A stretch of 20,715 nt of DNA from an uncultured Clostridia bacterium. Lineage in GTDB: Bacteria > Bacillota > Clostridia > Oscillospirales > CAG-272. Of this stretch, positions 7,196-15,211 are shown one piece after another. The position numbers were made by a program, and so were the translations under genes. Each line of letters opens with the position of its first letter. Within the stretch, counting starts at the first letter, position 1. The notes under the pieces are model-generated. The model was not told the DNA's origin. It did not search any database and saw only the letters and a program-made list of their open reading frames with translations. The DNA lies in contig CALCTA010000132.1 of NCBI GenBank assembly GCA_937893945.1, positions 1 to 20,715 of the forward strand, read 5' to 3'.

Positions 7196-7459
7196 ATGGT
7201 AAAAAGAGAAATGACAATCACCAACAATATTGGATTGCACGCAAGACCTGCAACCTTCTTTATACAGAAGGCTAACACCTTTAAGTCTTCGGTATGGATA
7301 GAAAAGGATGACCGCAAGGTAAATGCAAAAAGTCTGCTCGGCGTTCTTTCTCTCGGCATCGCTAAGGGTATGGTAGTTACTCTTATCGCTGATGGCTCGG
7401 ACGAAAACGAAGCTGTTAACGGTTTGATCGAATTGGTTCAGACCGGATTAGCAGAGTAA
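7196..7459 (+). CDS. ptsH: HPr-family phosphocarrier protein
   Basis: The 87-residue protein is a standard HPr. It carries phosphate on His15 (GLHARPA, residues 13-19) from enzyme I to sugar-specific IIA proteins, and has the regulatory Ser46 in VNAKSLLGVLSLGI, the site of HPr kinase/phosphorylase in Gram-positive bacteria. Because His15 is present it is not the Crh paralogue, which has Gln there. AGGAGAAGAG precedes the ATG. The gene is monocistronic, with its own promoter and a terminator 17 bases after the stop. No enzyme I or HPr kinase gene lies in the window, so whether it serves transport or mainly regulation cannot be told. Confidence 0.92.
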   Translation: MVKREMTITNNIGLHARPATFFIQKANTFKSSVWIEKDDRKVNAKSLLGVLSLGIAKGMVVTLIADGSDENEAVNGLIELVQTGLAE

Positions 7460-7475
7460 TATTATAGATTGCAAA

Positions 7476-7512
7476 AAGAGGCTGTAATCCGAGTTTACGG
7501 CCTCTTATTTTT
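7476..7512 (+). terminator. Intrinsic terminator after hpr
   Basis: AAGAGGC-T-GTAA pairs with TTAC-G-GCCTCTT (7476-7486 with 7496-7506, one T-G wobble), followed by ATTTTT. It separates hpr from uvrC, whose ribosome site lies only nine bases further on. Confidence 0.85.
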
Positions 7513-7534
7513 AATTCACAAAAGGAGGAAGGAT

Positions 7535-9385
7535 ATGCCCGCCACACTCAAAAGACTTGAAGAGCTGCTAAAAAAGGCAAATACGCTTCCTCTATGCCCG
7601 GGCGTATATATAATGAGGGACAAAAACGGCAAAATAATTTACGTTGGCAAGTCCCGTAAGCTTAAAAACAGAGTTTCGCAATATTTTCAACACAGCAGAA
7701 AGAACACAAAGACCGGCAGAATGGTAAGCGCCGCAGAGGACTTTGAATATATACTCTGCAAGACCGAGATCGAAGCCCTCACGCTTGAAAACTCGCTTAT
7801 AAAGCAGCATTCTCCAAAATACAATATAAAGCTCAAGGATGCCAAATCCTATCCGTATATAAAAATAACCGAGGGTGAATTTCCTCGGATAGTCTTTACC
7901 CGTACTCGCGGAGCTGACAAGGGCAGGTATTTCGGGCCATTTTCAGGTAGTGCTATAGCTTATTCAATTCTTGATATACTTTACAAATCTCTTGGAATTC
8001 CAAGCTGCAAGAGAAAATTTCCCGAGGATTTCGGCAAAGAACGTCCTTGCCTTTATTATCAGATTAAGCAGTGCTGCGGTCTTTGTACAGGCGATGTATC
8101 AAAGGAAGAATACGACGCGCTGATTCAATGCGCGGCAAATATTCTCAAGGGCAACATCAAGGACGCTACAGATATTCTTTCCGCTCAGATGATGGAATTT
8201 GCAGAGCAAGAAAACTTTGAAGCGGCAGCAAGATGCAGAGATACAATAAAAGCACTTGAAAAACTCAACCAAAAGCAGAGCGTTGTGGCGTCTCCAAGCA
8301 CAAATATGGACGTATTCGGATTTTATTCGGATGATTTCGTAAGCTGTGTTTCGGTAATGTATATAAGAAACGGAGCGGTAAGCGATAAATCGGATTTTAT
8401 ATTCAACTCCGATGCCATCACCGACACCGAATCGCTTGCTTCGTTCGTCGCGGATCATTATATGCAAAGAGATTATATCCCGAAAACCGTTTTGCTTTCA
8501 TTCACGCTTGAGGATGAGGATATAGCTATGCTCGAAGAATTTTTAGGAGAGCGAAGCACTCATCGCGTTACCGTAAAGCATCCTGAAAGAGGGGTAAATC
8601 GCGAGCTTGTGTCTGTTGTATGCAAGAACGCTGAGGAAAAAGCAAGACAGACAAAACTTGAAAGTCAAAAGGATGAGAGCGTGCTTATCACTCTTGCGGA
8701 AATGCTTCAGCTCGAAACAGTTCCCGAAAGAATAGAGGCTTACGACATTTCAAATATCGGAAAAGAGAATATCACCGCAGGAATGGTCGTATATGAAGAC
8801 GGAAAGCCGTGTAAGGCGGATTACAGGCTATTTAAGATGCGTTCTGTTGTCGGCACCACCGATGACTATGCTTCTATGCAAGAGGCTATAAGACGAAGAA
8901 TAAAACACCTTAAGGAAGACACGAGCGGCTCGTTTGCCAAATACCCCGATCTTATTCTCATAGACGGCGGTAAAGGGCATATCTCAGCAGTCAAGGAGGT
9001 TCTTGACGAAGAGGGAATAGACCTCGCCGTGTTCGGAATGGTAAAGGACGATTTTCACAAAACAAGAGCGCTGTGTACCGACACCGAGGAAATAAACATC
9101 GCAAGAGAACGCTCGGTATTTATGCTTATATACAAAATTCAGGAAGAGGTGCATCGCTTTACGGTTGGCAAGGTAATGTCGGCAAAGCGCTCTACAATGA
9201 AGCATTCCTCACTTGAAAAGATAGACGGAATTGGGCCCTCTAAGGCAAAGAAGCTTCTGGACGGGTTCGGCACGATGTCAGCCCTTAAAAGCGCTTCTGT
9301 GGAAGAAATTAAGGCTCTAAAGGGCATCAGCGAGGTTGATGCGCAAAAGGTTTTTGAATATTTCAGAAAGAAGGAAAAGAAATGA
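7535..9385 (+). CDS. uvrC: UvrABC excinuclease subunit C
   Basis: The 616-residue nuclease makes both incisions around bulky lesions in nucleotide excision repair, acting with UvrA and UvrB. The GIY-YIG domain (CPGVYIMRD at 21-29, YVGKSRKLKNRV at 36-47) makes the 3' cut. A cysteine cluster (SCKRKFPEDFGKERPCLYY, then QCCGLC) matches the iron-sulfur motif of the family. The UVR motif follows (about 200-240), then the RNase H-like domain (YDISNIGKENITAGMVVYEDG, LILIDGGKGHI) that makes the 5' cut, and tandem helix-hairpin-helix motifs at the end (IDGIGPSKAKKLL, LKGISEVDAQKV). The start at 7535 is chosen for AAAGGAGG just upstream. A longer frame from 7469 would run through the hpr terminator. No separate promoter is evident, so read-through may feed this operon. 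Confidence 0.97.
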   Translation: MPATLKRLEELLKKANTLPLCPGVYIMRDKNGKIIYVGKSRKLKNRVSQYFQHSRKNTKTGRMVSAAEDFEYILCKTEIEALTLENSLIKQHSPKYNIKLKDAKSYPYIKITEGEFPRIVFTRTRGADKGRYFGPFSGSAIAYSILDILYKSLGIPSCKRKFPEDFGKERPCLYYQIKQCCGLCTGDVSKEEYDALIQCAANILKGNIKDATDILSAQMMEFAEQENFEAAARCRDTIKALEKLNQKQSVVASPSTNMDVFGFYSDDFVSCVSVMYIRNGAVSDKSDFIFNSDAITDTESLASFVADHYMQRDYIPKTVLLSFTLEDEDIAMLEEFLGERSTHRVTVKHPERGVNRELVSVVCKNAEEKARQTKLESQKDESVLITLAEMLQLETVPERIEAYDISNIGKENITAGMVVYEDGKPCKADYRLFKMRSVVGTTDDYASMQEAIRRRIKHLKEDTSGSFAKYPDLILIDGGKGHISAVKEVLDEEGIDLAVFGMVKDDFHKTRALCTDTEEINIARERSVFMLIYKIQEEVHRFTVGKVMSAKRSTMKHSSLEKIDGIGPSKAKKLLDGFGTMSALKSASVEEIKALKGISEVDAQKVFEYFRKKEKK

Positions 9386-9939
9386 GGATAATTACGGGAA
9401 AAGCAAAGGGAGTTCGTCTCAAAACGCTTGAGGGTGAGACTACAAGACCCACCTCAGAGCGCGTTAAGGAGGCAGTTTTCTCGATGATACAGTTTGATCT
9501 TGAGGAAAGAAGCGTACTTGACCTTTTCGCAGGCTCGGGACAGATGGGCCTTGAGGCACTCAGCAGAGGCGCGGCGGAAGCAACTCTCGTGGATAGATCC
9601 GCAGAGGCGGTCGCTATAATTAAGGAAAACGCCGCTAAGACCAAGCTTTCCGACAAGTGTACTGTTTATCGCTCGGACTATCTTGATTTTATCCGCCGCT
9701 TTTCAGGCAAGCAATACGATATCGTCATTCTTGATCCCCCCTATGCGCTTAAGATGTACGCTCCTGCGCTCAGAGCACTACTCAAGGCAGATATGCTCAA
9801 AGCCACCACGCTCATAATCTGCGAAAGCGGAGAAGAGCAGGTCTTTGATGGAGACAACGAGCTTGCAGAGCTCTTCAATATTGAAAAGCAAACACGCTAC
9901 AGCAAGACCTTCATAACCGTCTTTAAGCCCAATTTTTAA
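9382..9939 (+). CDS. rsmD: 16S rRNA (guanine(966)-N2)-methyltransferase RsmD
   Basis: The 185-residue class I methyltransferase modifies 16S rRNA G966 during 30S assembly. It starts MRIITGKAKGVRLKT, has the S-adenosylmethionine-binding LDLFAGSGQMGLEALSRGA (about 45-63) and the catalytic N-methyltransferase motif LDPPYA (about 116-121). The ATG overlaps the uvrC stop (ATGA, 9382-9385), so it is translationally coupled to uvrC. Linkage to coaD downstream is the usual arrangement in Firmicutes. Confidence 0.95.
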   Translation: MRIITGKAKGVRLKTLEGETTRPTSERVKEAVFSMIQFDLEERSVLDLFAGSGQMGLEALSRGAAEATLVDRSAEAVAIIKENAAKTKLSDKCTVYRSDYLDFIRRFSGKQYDIVILDPPYALKMYAPALRALLKADMLKATTLIICESGEEQVFDGDNELAELFNIEKQTRYSKTFITVFKPNF

Positions 9940-9960
9940 TTTTCAGAAAGGACCGCCAAT

Positions 9961-10443
9961 ATGCAGGAAAGGATCGCTGTCGTTCCGGGAAGCTTTGATC
10001 CGATAACTAACGGACATCTTTATATAATCAAAAAAGCCGCCGAGCTTTACGATAAGGTTTACGTGGCGGTAATGATAAACGATAAAAAGAAATATATGTT
10101 CACGCTTGAAGAGAGAAAAATGATAGCCGAGAGCGCAGTAGAGGGAATTGACAGAGTAGAGGTCATATCCTCTTCAGGCTGGCTCTGGGAGCTTGCAAAG
10201 TCTCTTGGCGCGTGCGCCATAGTAAAGGGATATCGAAACGAAGAAGACCTCCGCTACGAGCAGGAGATGGCAGAATTCAACGAGGCGCGCTACCCCGAGG
10301 CAAAGACCGTTTTGCTCAAAGCAAACGACAGTCTTGCGGCGCTCAGTTCAACTCTTATCAGAGAAAAGATAAGAAAAAACGAAAGCCTTGACGCATATCT
10401 TCCCGAAACAGCTGTTAAAAGAATAAAAGAAATAACGCCGTAA
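9961..10443 (+). CDS. coaD: Phosphopantetheine adenylyltransferase
   Basis: At 160 residues this is the standard CoaD length. It transfers AMP from ATP to 4'-phosphopantetheine, the penultimate step of coenzyme A synthesis. The nucleotidyltransferase motif is GSFDPITNGHL (about 10-20), with the GH pair of the T/HxGH signature. KGYRNEEDLRYEQEMAEFN and LSSTLIREKIR complete the active site. AGAAAGGA precedes the ATG. The last codons (EITP-stop) are part of the stem of the terminator that closes the uvrC-rsmD-coaD operon. Confidence 0.97.
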   Translation: MQERIAVVPGSFDPITNGHLYIIKKAAELYDKVYVAVMINDKKKYMFTLEERKMIAESAVEGIDRVEVISSSGWLWELAKSLGACAIVKGYRNEEDLRYEQEMAEFNEARYPEAKTVLLKANDSLAALSSTLIREKIRKNESLDAYLPETAVKRIKEITP

Positions 10444-10462
10444 GCTACGGCGTTATTTCTTT
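10426..10462. terminator. Bidirectional terminator between coaD and spoIVA
   Basis: A 17-bp perfect stem (10426-10442 with 10446-10462, core AATAACGCCGTA) with a three-base loop is flanked by A-rich and T-rich tracts on both sides. It includes the coaD stop codon and ends two bases before the spoIVA stop, so it serves both convergent operons. Confidence 0.88.
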
Positions 10463-10464
10463 AT

Positions 10465-11940
10465 TTAAAGAATTATGCAGATAAGTCCGTTACTGCCTTC
10501 GTTGACTATTCTTTCAAGCGTCTCGGAGAGCTTTGTACGCGATTCATCGGGGATATGCTCAAGCTTTGTATGAAGACCCTCGTTAACCAGCTCGTAAAGA
10601 GTTTTTCCGAACATATTTGAATTCCAAAGGCGAGATGGCTCTGACTCAAATTCCTTAAGCATAGACCGAACAAGCTCCTCAGACTGCTGCTCAGTTCCGA
10701 CAATCGGGTTTATCTCGGTCTCAATGTTCGCTCTTATCATATGTATCGATTGAGCGGATGCTGAAAGTCTGACGCCATATCCTCCGTTCTGCTTGACTAT
10801 CTCAGGCTCTTCAAGCTTTAACTCCTCGGCAGATGGCATAACTATGCCATACCCCTTGCTCTCAGCCATCTCGAGTGCTTCGGCAACCCTCTCATACTGA
10901 CTCTTCATTGAAGCGAGGTCGCGCAAAAGACAGATAAGCTCGTTTTCAGAAGAAATGTCAAAGCCCGTAAGCTCGCTTATCACCGAGTAATAAAGCTCGT
11001 CGGCAAATTTAAGCGAAATGCTCGCGCCGCCGTTGCCGAGATTTATCTCATCTACCGAATAATTCTTGATATATTCGTTCTCATCTAAAGGAGATAGCGC
11101 CTTTCTGATATCACCTATCTTGCTTATTCTTGAAGCCACGTCGCCAATAGATGCCTTAAGCGACATTTTTATGGGGTGGACCGCATCAAGAGTGGATATC
11201 CAAGAGGGAACAGAAAATGCTATCTCGCTGACGGGAAATTCGTGAAGCACAAGCTCGAGAATACGAGAAATATCCTCAAAGTCAAGATCAAGACAGCTCA
11301 CGAGCGCTACGGGTGCGCCGTACTTTTCTTCAAGCTCGTAGGCAAGCGCAACAGCCGCCTCTGAGGTAGGATCAGCCGAATTGAGAACTATCGCAAAGGG
11401 CTTGCCAATAGCCTTGAGCTCAGCGACAACTCTTTCCTCAGCGGGAATATAGCTCTCGCGAGAGATCTCTCCGATAGTTCCGTCGGTGGTTATCATCATA
11501 CCGATAGTAGAGTGATCCTTAATTACCTTTTCGGTTCCGTACTCCGCCGCCTGAACGAAGGGCATAGGCTCCTCCTGCCATGGCGTATTGACCATTCTTT
11601 CCTGACCGCCCTCAAGTGTACCAAGGGCCTCGGAAACTATAAATCCAACGCAGTCTATCATCTTTACTCGCATGGATATGTTTCCGTCAATGAGTATGGT
11701 TACCGCCTCATCAGGAACGAACTTCGGCTCGGTAGTCATTACCGTCTTTCCTGCCGCTGACTGCGGCATCTCATCACGGGCGCGTTCCTTGGAATATCCG
11801 TCATCGATATTCGGAAGCACCACGTTCTGCATAAAACGCTTTATAAAGGTGGATTTTCCCGTTCTTACGGGACCAACGACGCCAATATAGATATCTCCGC
11901 CCGTTCTCTCCGAAATATCTTTATAAATAGAATGTTCCAC
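10465..11940 (-). CDS. spoIVA: Stage IV sporulation protein A, spore-coat morphogenetic ATPase
   Basis: The 491-residue protein matches SpoIVA, the ATPase that polymerises on the forespore surface as the basement layer of the spore coat. The N-terminal TRAFAC-like domain has Walker A at about 23-31 (GPVRTGKST), RARDEMPQSAAGKTVMTTEPKFVP, and the Walker B region MIDCVGF. The C terminus, ETLERIVNEGSNGLICIIL, matches the family's membrane-associating end. A GTG start at 11940 is chosen: GGGAGG lies eight bases upstream and the protein then begins MEHSIYKDISERTGGD, matching known SpoIVA. A longer frame back to 12012 lacks such support. The ribosome site is inside a hairpin and a possible sigma-E promoter lies upstream. 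Presence of this gene marks the organism as a sporeformer. Confidence 0.96.
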   Translation of the reverse strand: MEHSIYKDISERTGGDIYIGVVGPVRTGKSTFIKRFMQNVVLPNIDDGYSKERARDEMPQSAAGKTVMTTEPKFVPDEAVTILIDGNISMRVKMIDCVGFIVSEALGTLEGGQERMVNTPWQEEPMPFVQAAEYGTEKVIKDHSTIGMMITTDGTIGEISRESYIPAEERVVAELKAIGKPFAIVLNSADPTSEAAVALAYELEEKYGAPVALVSCLDLDFEDISRILELVLHEFPVSEIAFSVPSWISTLDAVHPIKMSLKASIGDVASRISKIGDIRKALSPLDENEYIKNYSVDEINLGNGGASISLKFADELYYSVISELTGFDISSENELICLLRDLASMKSQYERVAEALEMAESKGYGIVMPSAEELKLEEPEIVKQNGGYGVRLSASAQSIHMIRANIETEINPIVGTEQQSEELVRSMLKEFESEPSRLWNSNMFGKTLYELVNEGLHTKLEHIPDESRTKLSETLERIVNEGSNGLICIIL

Positions 11941-11946
11941 AACAAA

Positions 11947-11985
11947 ATCCTCCCGTTGTATTTTCATTAAAATATACGGGAGGAT
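11947..11985 (-). promoter_or_regulatory. Hairpin burying the spoIVA ribosome-binding site
   Basis: On the minus strand ATCCTCCCGT (11985-11976) is the exact complement of ACGGGAGGAT (11956-11947), which contains the spoIVA Shine-Dalgarno. A second inner stem (TATTTT/AAAATA) caps it. TTTTGTT follows, so the same structure could also act as a terminator for transcripts coming from the recombinase gene. Confidence 0.7.
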
Positions 11986-12010
11986 ATATCGTTTTAGAAC
12001 AATAATATTC
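11983..12010 (-). promoter_or_regulatory. Possible sigma-E promoter of spoIVA
   Basis: On the minus strand GAATATT (12010-12004) matches the sigma-E -35 pattern KMATATT. Thirteen bases later GATATATC (11990-11983) partly matches the -10 pattern CATACAnT. Known spoIVA genes are sigma-E dependent. The -10 match is only partial, so this is tentative. Confidence 0.45.
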
Positions 12011-13070
12011 AATTTTTCTCTTCGCCATCTTCACTTTCATTCTTGTCAAGCGGAGTGAAGTTATCGTGAGGAAGGCTCTTTTGAGATGAAAGGGGATTGT
12101 TCTCCATAGCCTCTTCCATACTGCGATTGCTGACGTGAGTGTATATCTGCGTAGTGTTAAGCTGCTCGTGTCCAAGAATATCCTTAAGCACTCTGACGTC
12201 AACGTTACCTGTCTGGTACATAAGAGTAGCCGCTGTATGACGAAGCTTATGTACGGAATAATGCTTTGATTCAAGTCCTGCCATTTCAAGATACTTATAA
12301 ACCAACCATTGTACCGTTTTAACACTTATACGCTGTTCTCGGTTGCTCAAAAAGAGAGCGTGCGAGGTAGTGGCAATATGCTTCTCACTCATTCTCTCGG
12401 TATAATAATCGGCAAGCGCCTCGCGGCAGGCGGAATTGAGATATACGATCCTTTGCTTATTGCCTTTTCCCGTAACGGTAAGCGAGCGGAAATGTCGGTC
12501 AACGTCGTTTATATCTATACCTACAAGCTCGGACACACGCATTCCGCAGTTGAGAAAGAGGGTTATAATAGCATAGTCTCGCACTCTTGACTTTGATTCA
12601 CGGTCGCCTCTGACTGCGTCAAGAAGCATCAGGCTTTCCTCCATAGACAAAAACTTCGGCAGAGCCTGCTTTTGCTTAGGAGACTCAATATTGATAGCCG
12701 GATTCTCGTCTATCATCATACGTTTGGTGTGTAAATACTTAAAAAAGCCTTTAATGGAAGAGAGCTTGCGCGCCTTTGCCGCCGCCATATTTTCACGGTC
12801 GCTGTCGGCGTATAGCAAGAACTCGTATATATCCTCGGTAGTAATATTTTTGATATAGTCAAGATCTATACCGCTTATGTCAATATTGAGAAACTCCTCT
12901 GAATGTACGTCGATATCAAGCTCTTTCGCCCTGAGATAACGAAAGAAGGTACGAAGATCGAGAAGATACTCGGAAATAGTTTTTTCAGACGCATTCTGCA
13001 TTACGGCTTTATATGAAGCAAACTCCCTCACAAGAGAGGGAAGAGTCTTCAGGGGAACGGCGTAACCCAT
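12009..13070 (-). CDS. Xer-type tyrosine recombinase
   Basis: The 353-residue protein has a SAM-like N-terminal core-binding domain (about 10-120) and a catalytic domain with a complete residue set: R178 (GMRVSEL), K202 (GKGNK), H274 and R277 (HKLRHTAA), H301 (LGHEQL) and nucleophile Y310 (TTQIYTHV). It resembles XerC/XerD, which resolve chromosome dimers at dif, and similar integrases. No attachment site, excisionase or mobile-element gene adjoins it, so a chromosomal Xer role is the more likely reading, though which paralogue is unclear. The ATG at 13070 follows ACGGAGG. An in-frame TTG at 13106 has no ribosome site. The C-terminal 35 residues are charged and look disordered. The gene reads into spoIVA. 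Confidence 0.9.
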   Translation of the reverse strand: MGYAVPLKTLPSLVREFASYKAVMQNASEKTISEYLLDLRTFFRYLRAKELDIDVHSEEFLNIDISGIDLDYIKNITTEDIYEFLLYADSDRENMAAAKARKLSSIKGFFKYLHTKRMMIDENPAINIESPKQKQALPKFLSMEESLMLLDAVRGDRESKSRVRDYAIITLFLNCGMRVSELVGIDINDVDRHFRSLTVTGKGNKQRIVYLNSACREALADYYTERMSEKHIATTSHALFLSNREQRISVKTVQWLVYKYLEMAGLESKHYSVHKLRHTAATLMYQTGNVDVRVLKDILGHEQLNTTQIYTHVSNRSMEEAMENNPLSSQKSLPHDNFTPLDKNESEDGEEKN

Positions 13071-13150
13071 AAAACCTCCGTTTAAAGTTAAAAGATTTGT
13101 TAACAAGATAAAGATTTATTGGACAAAATGTAAACTTTCATAAATTGATA

Positions 13151-13179
13151 TTGCAAAATGGAGCAACTTCAATTATAAT
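13151..13179 (+). promoter_or_regulatory. Sigma-A promoter of the membrane protein gene at 13230
   Basis: TTGCAA (13151-13156), 17 bases, TATAAT (13174-13179), about 50 bases before the ATG. Confidence 0.75.
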
Positions 13180-13229
13180 TTTAGTGAAAGCTTTAATTTT
13201 GAAAAACAATACTTGACCTTGGGGGAAAA

Positions 13230-13832
13230 ATGAAAAATTTTTTTCATGAATATTCATACAACATTGTAAAGATGTTTGTTAACCAGTTCGCGATATCAAT
13301 ATTTGGCTTTTCGCTTACCATTGCTACGACGTCTGCTCATGCAGGATCGGCAGGATTTGACCTTCTTACCTTTATTGTAAGTATTTTTGCGGTCGTTTTC
13401 TATCTCTTCCTTATTTACACTCTTGCGTGGGAGATAGGCTCTAAGGATAAGATCTCGGTTGACGTAGGCAAAAAGCCTTACCGTCCTCACCTCGGTATCC
13501 TGCTTTCGCTGGTAGCAAATATCCCTAATCTGCTTTTGGCGCTTTTATATGCTATCGCGACCTTGGCAAACTCATCAAATATGACGTTTGTGGTACGCCT
13601 TATAGCAACCTTGCTTCAGGGAATGTATTTCGGTATAATAACCTCTGTAAGCCTCCCTATAAGCGGAGAGTACGTTCAGCTCAACAGCCTCTGGCCGACA
13701 TTCTTCATGATGGTCATTCCCGCAATGCTCACAAGCTGGCTTGCGTACTTCCTCGGACTTAAAAATTTCCGTTTCTTCTCATTCATCGGCAACAAGAAAG
13801 CACCTATTGACCAATCCAAGATAAAGAAATAA
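13230..13832 (+). CDS. Hypothetical polytopic membrane protein
   Basis: I do not recognise this family. The 200-residue protein has about five hydrophobic segments (roughly 17-35, 44-68, 88-110, 118-142, 153-178), a charged loop SKDKISVDVGKKPYRPHLG between the second and third, and a basic C-terminus ending DQSKIKK. There is no signal peptide or enzyme motif. GGGGGA lies just before the ATG. It is a single-gene unit with its own strong promoter and a strong terminator, lying between the leftward recombinase/spoIVA and ireB/dacF units. No function is proposed. Confidence 0.8.
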   Translation: MKNFFHEYSYNIVKMFVNQFAISIFGFSLTIATTSAHAGSAGFDLLTFIVSIFAVVFYLFLIYTLAWEIGSKDKISVDVGKKPYRPHLGILLSLVANIPNLLLALLYAIATLANSSNMTFVVRLIATLLQGMYFGIITSVSLPISGEYVQLNSLWPTFFMMVIPAMLTSWLAYFLGLKNFRFFSFIGNKKAPIDQSKIKK

Positions 13833-13840
13833 TAATTCTC

Positions 13841-13872
13841 GCCTCGGAGCAAAAGCTCCGAGGCTTTTTTTT
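13841..13872 (+). terminator. Intrinsic terminator of the 13230 gene
   Basis: GCCTCGGAGC-AAAA-GCTCCGAGGC is a perfect 10-bp stem with a tetraloop, followed by eight Ts. It abuts the 3' end of the convergent dacF-like gene. In the other direction the T tract is weak. Confidence 0.93.
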
Positions 13873-15211
13873 ACGAAAATCTTTTAAATCTGAGTGTTCC
13901 GACCTTTTTGTGCCTCGAGCGCTTCGCATCTATATAAAGATAAACTATAAGCAGCGGAACAAATATGATCAAGGCAAGTATAAAAATTCTTCCCACAAGG
14001 AAATTGCGCATAGCAGAAAGTGCGTACAGAATAAGATTAGGCTCTACGTCCGCTCCCGCCACCAGAGCACCGCGACCTACGAGAAGATCTCCGTAATAAA
14101 CGTCAACACCGCCAAGAACACTTCCTTTAGACTGCGGAGCGTCAAGCTCGTCCGAATGCAAATAAGTAACGTAGCGAAGGTCTTTTTTCACATCCACATC
14201 AACGTCAACAAAAACATACATATCCTCTTGAAGCACGCATGAAAGAAGCGATTGTTTGCCATCAGAGACCGAAAGTGATACAGGAACTTGCAAAAGCTCC
14301 TCGCCACCATTCAGCGCCTTTACGTAGGCATATTCGTCAAAGACGTGATCAAGAAGGCGGTTAGCGGTATAATAAGAATATATATGATTACCGTCCGCAC
14401 TCGCTCCCATAATAAGACATAGATATTTTTCTCCGTCCTTCTCAGCATATGTAGCAAGCACGTATCCGCCCTTGTCAGTGCTTCCGGAGATAATGCCCTT
14501 GGCATATTTATTTGTATATCCTGCGGCGCTGAATCTGTTAGCAAGAGCGTTTCTGCTGTTGACGGTAACCGTCTGCTCTCCCTTAGGAGTAAAGTCAAAA
14601 TAGGACGCCGAGGAAGCGGCCATATACGTATCATTTTTCGCCGCCTTGTGAACTAGTAGGGCAGTATCTGAAAGAGTGGTATATGCTCCGTCAGCATCAT
14701 GTCCCGTAGGATTCTTGTAATTAGTATTCAACATATACAGATGCTTTGCAAAAAAGTTCATCTCTTTTACGAATGCAGACACACTGCCCGAGCAGGCTAC
14801 AGCCAGAGCGGTTGCGGCATCGTTATTTCCGCCGCAAACCGTTCCGTAAAGAAGGTCTCTTATAGTAACCTCCATGCCCACCCGTAAATTCATAGAGGTG
14901 CCCGTATGTCCGCGAAGCATATCCTCGGTTATCTTCACGCTCTCATTAAGTCTATGTGAATATAGCTCGCAAACGACAAGACCGGTCATTATCTTCGCAC
15001 TCGAGGCAGGAGCAATTTTCTTGTCCGGATCGGTGCAGAGAAGGACCCTATCCGCATCATAGCTGTAAAGATACACCGCGCCTGCGGCGGAATCTATATC
15101 AAAATCAAGCTCGTCGGTCTCCTCAAAAGCACCGACACTCACCGTTGTGCAGGATACGAAAGCGACAAGCGCACCTAGCAAGCAAAGAGCCTTAAGAATT
15201 CTTAACTTCAT
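13871..15211 (-). CDS. DacF-like D-alanyl-D-alanine carboxypeptidase homologue with degenerate active-site motifs
   Basis: The 446-residue protein has the layout of low-molecular-weight penicillin-binding proteins: signal peptide (MKLRILKALCLLGALVAFVSC), peptidase S11 domain, a beta-rich stem domain, a C-terminal membrane segment (about 405-430) and a basic tail. Such enzymes trim the terminal D-alanine from peptidoglycan stems. The SxxK motif is present (S70-S-A-K73 in APASSAKIMTG), but the SxN motif reads GNN (CGGNNDAA) and the KTG motif reads ISG (AKGIISGSTDKGGY), so its lysine is lost. Activity may be reduced or absent. The ATG at 15211 gives a clean signal peptide and overlaps the upstream gene by 20 bases. 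An in-frame TTG at 15235 would add eight residues. Neither has a strong ribosome site, which suggests coupling to the upstream gene. Confidence 0.85.
   Translation of the reverse strand: MKLRILKALCLLGALVAFVSCTTVSVGAFEETDELDFDIDSAAGAVYLYSYDADRVLLCTDPDKKIAPASSAKIMTGLVVCELYSHRLNESVKITEDMLRGHTGTSMNLRVGMEVTIRDLLYGTVCGGNNDAATALAVACSGSVSAFVKEMNFFAKHLYMLNTNYKNPTGHDADGAYTTLSDTALLVHKAAKNDTYMAASSASYFDFTPKGEQTVTVNSRNALANRFSAAGYTNKYAKGIISGSTDKGGYVLATYAEKDGEKYLCLIMGASADGNHIYSYYTANRLLDHVFDEYAYVKALNGGEELLQVPVSLSVSDGKQSLLSCVLQEDMYVFVDVDVDVKKDLRYVTYLHSDELDAPQSKGSVLGGVDVYYGDLLVGRGALVAGADVEPNLILYALSAMRNFLVGRIFILALIIFVPLLIVYLYIDAKRSRHKKVGTLRFKRFS

Noticed and set aside
7469..7534. N-terminal extension of uvrC to a TTG at 7469
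   Set aside because: It would translate through the hpr terminator. The ATG at 7535 has a strong ribosome site and gives the usual UvrC start.
11941..12012. N-terminal extension of spoIVA to 12012
   Set aside because: The extra residues do not match SpoIVA, and a GTG with GGGAGG at the right spacing restores the usual length.
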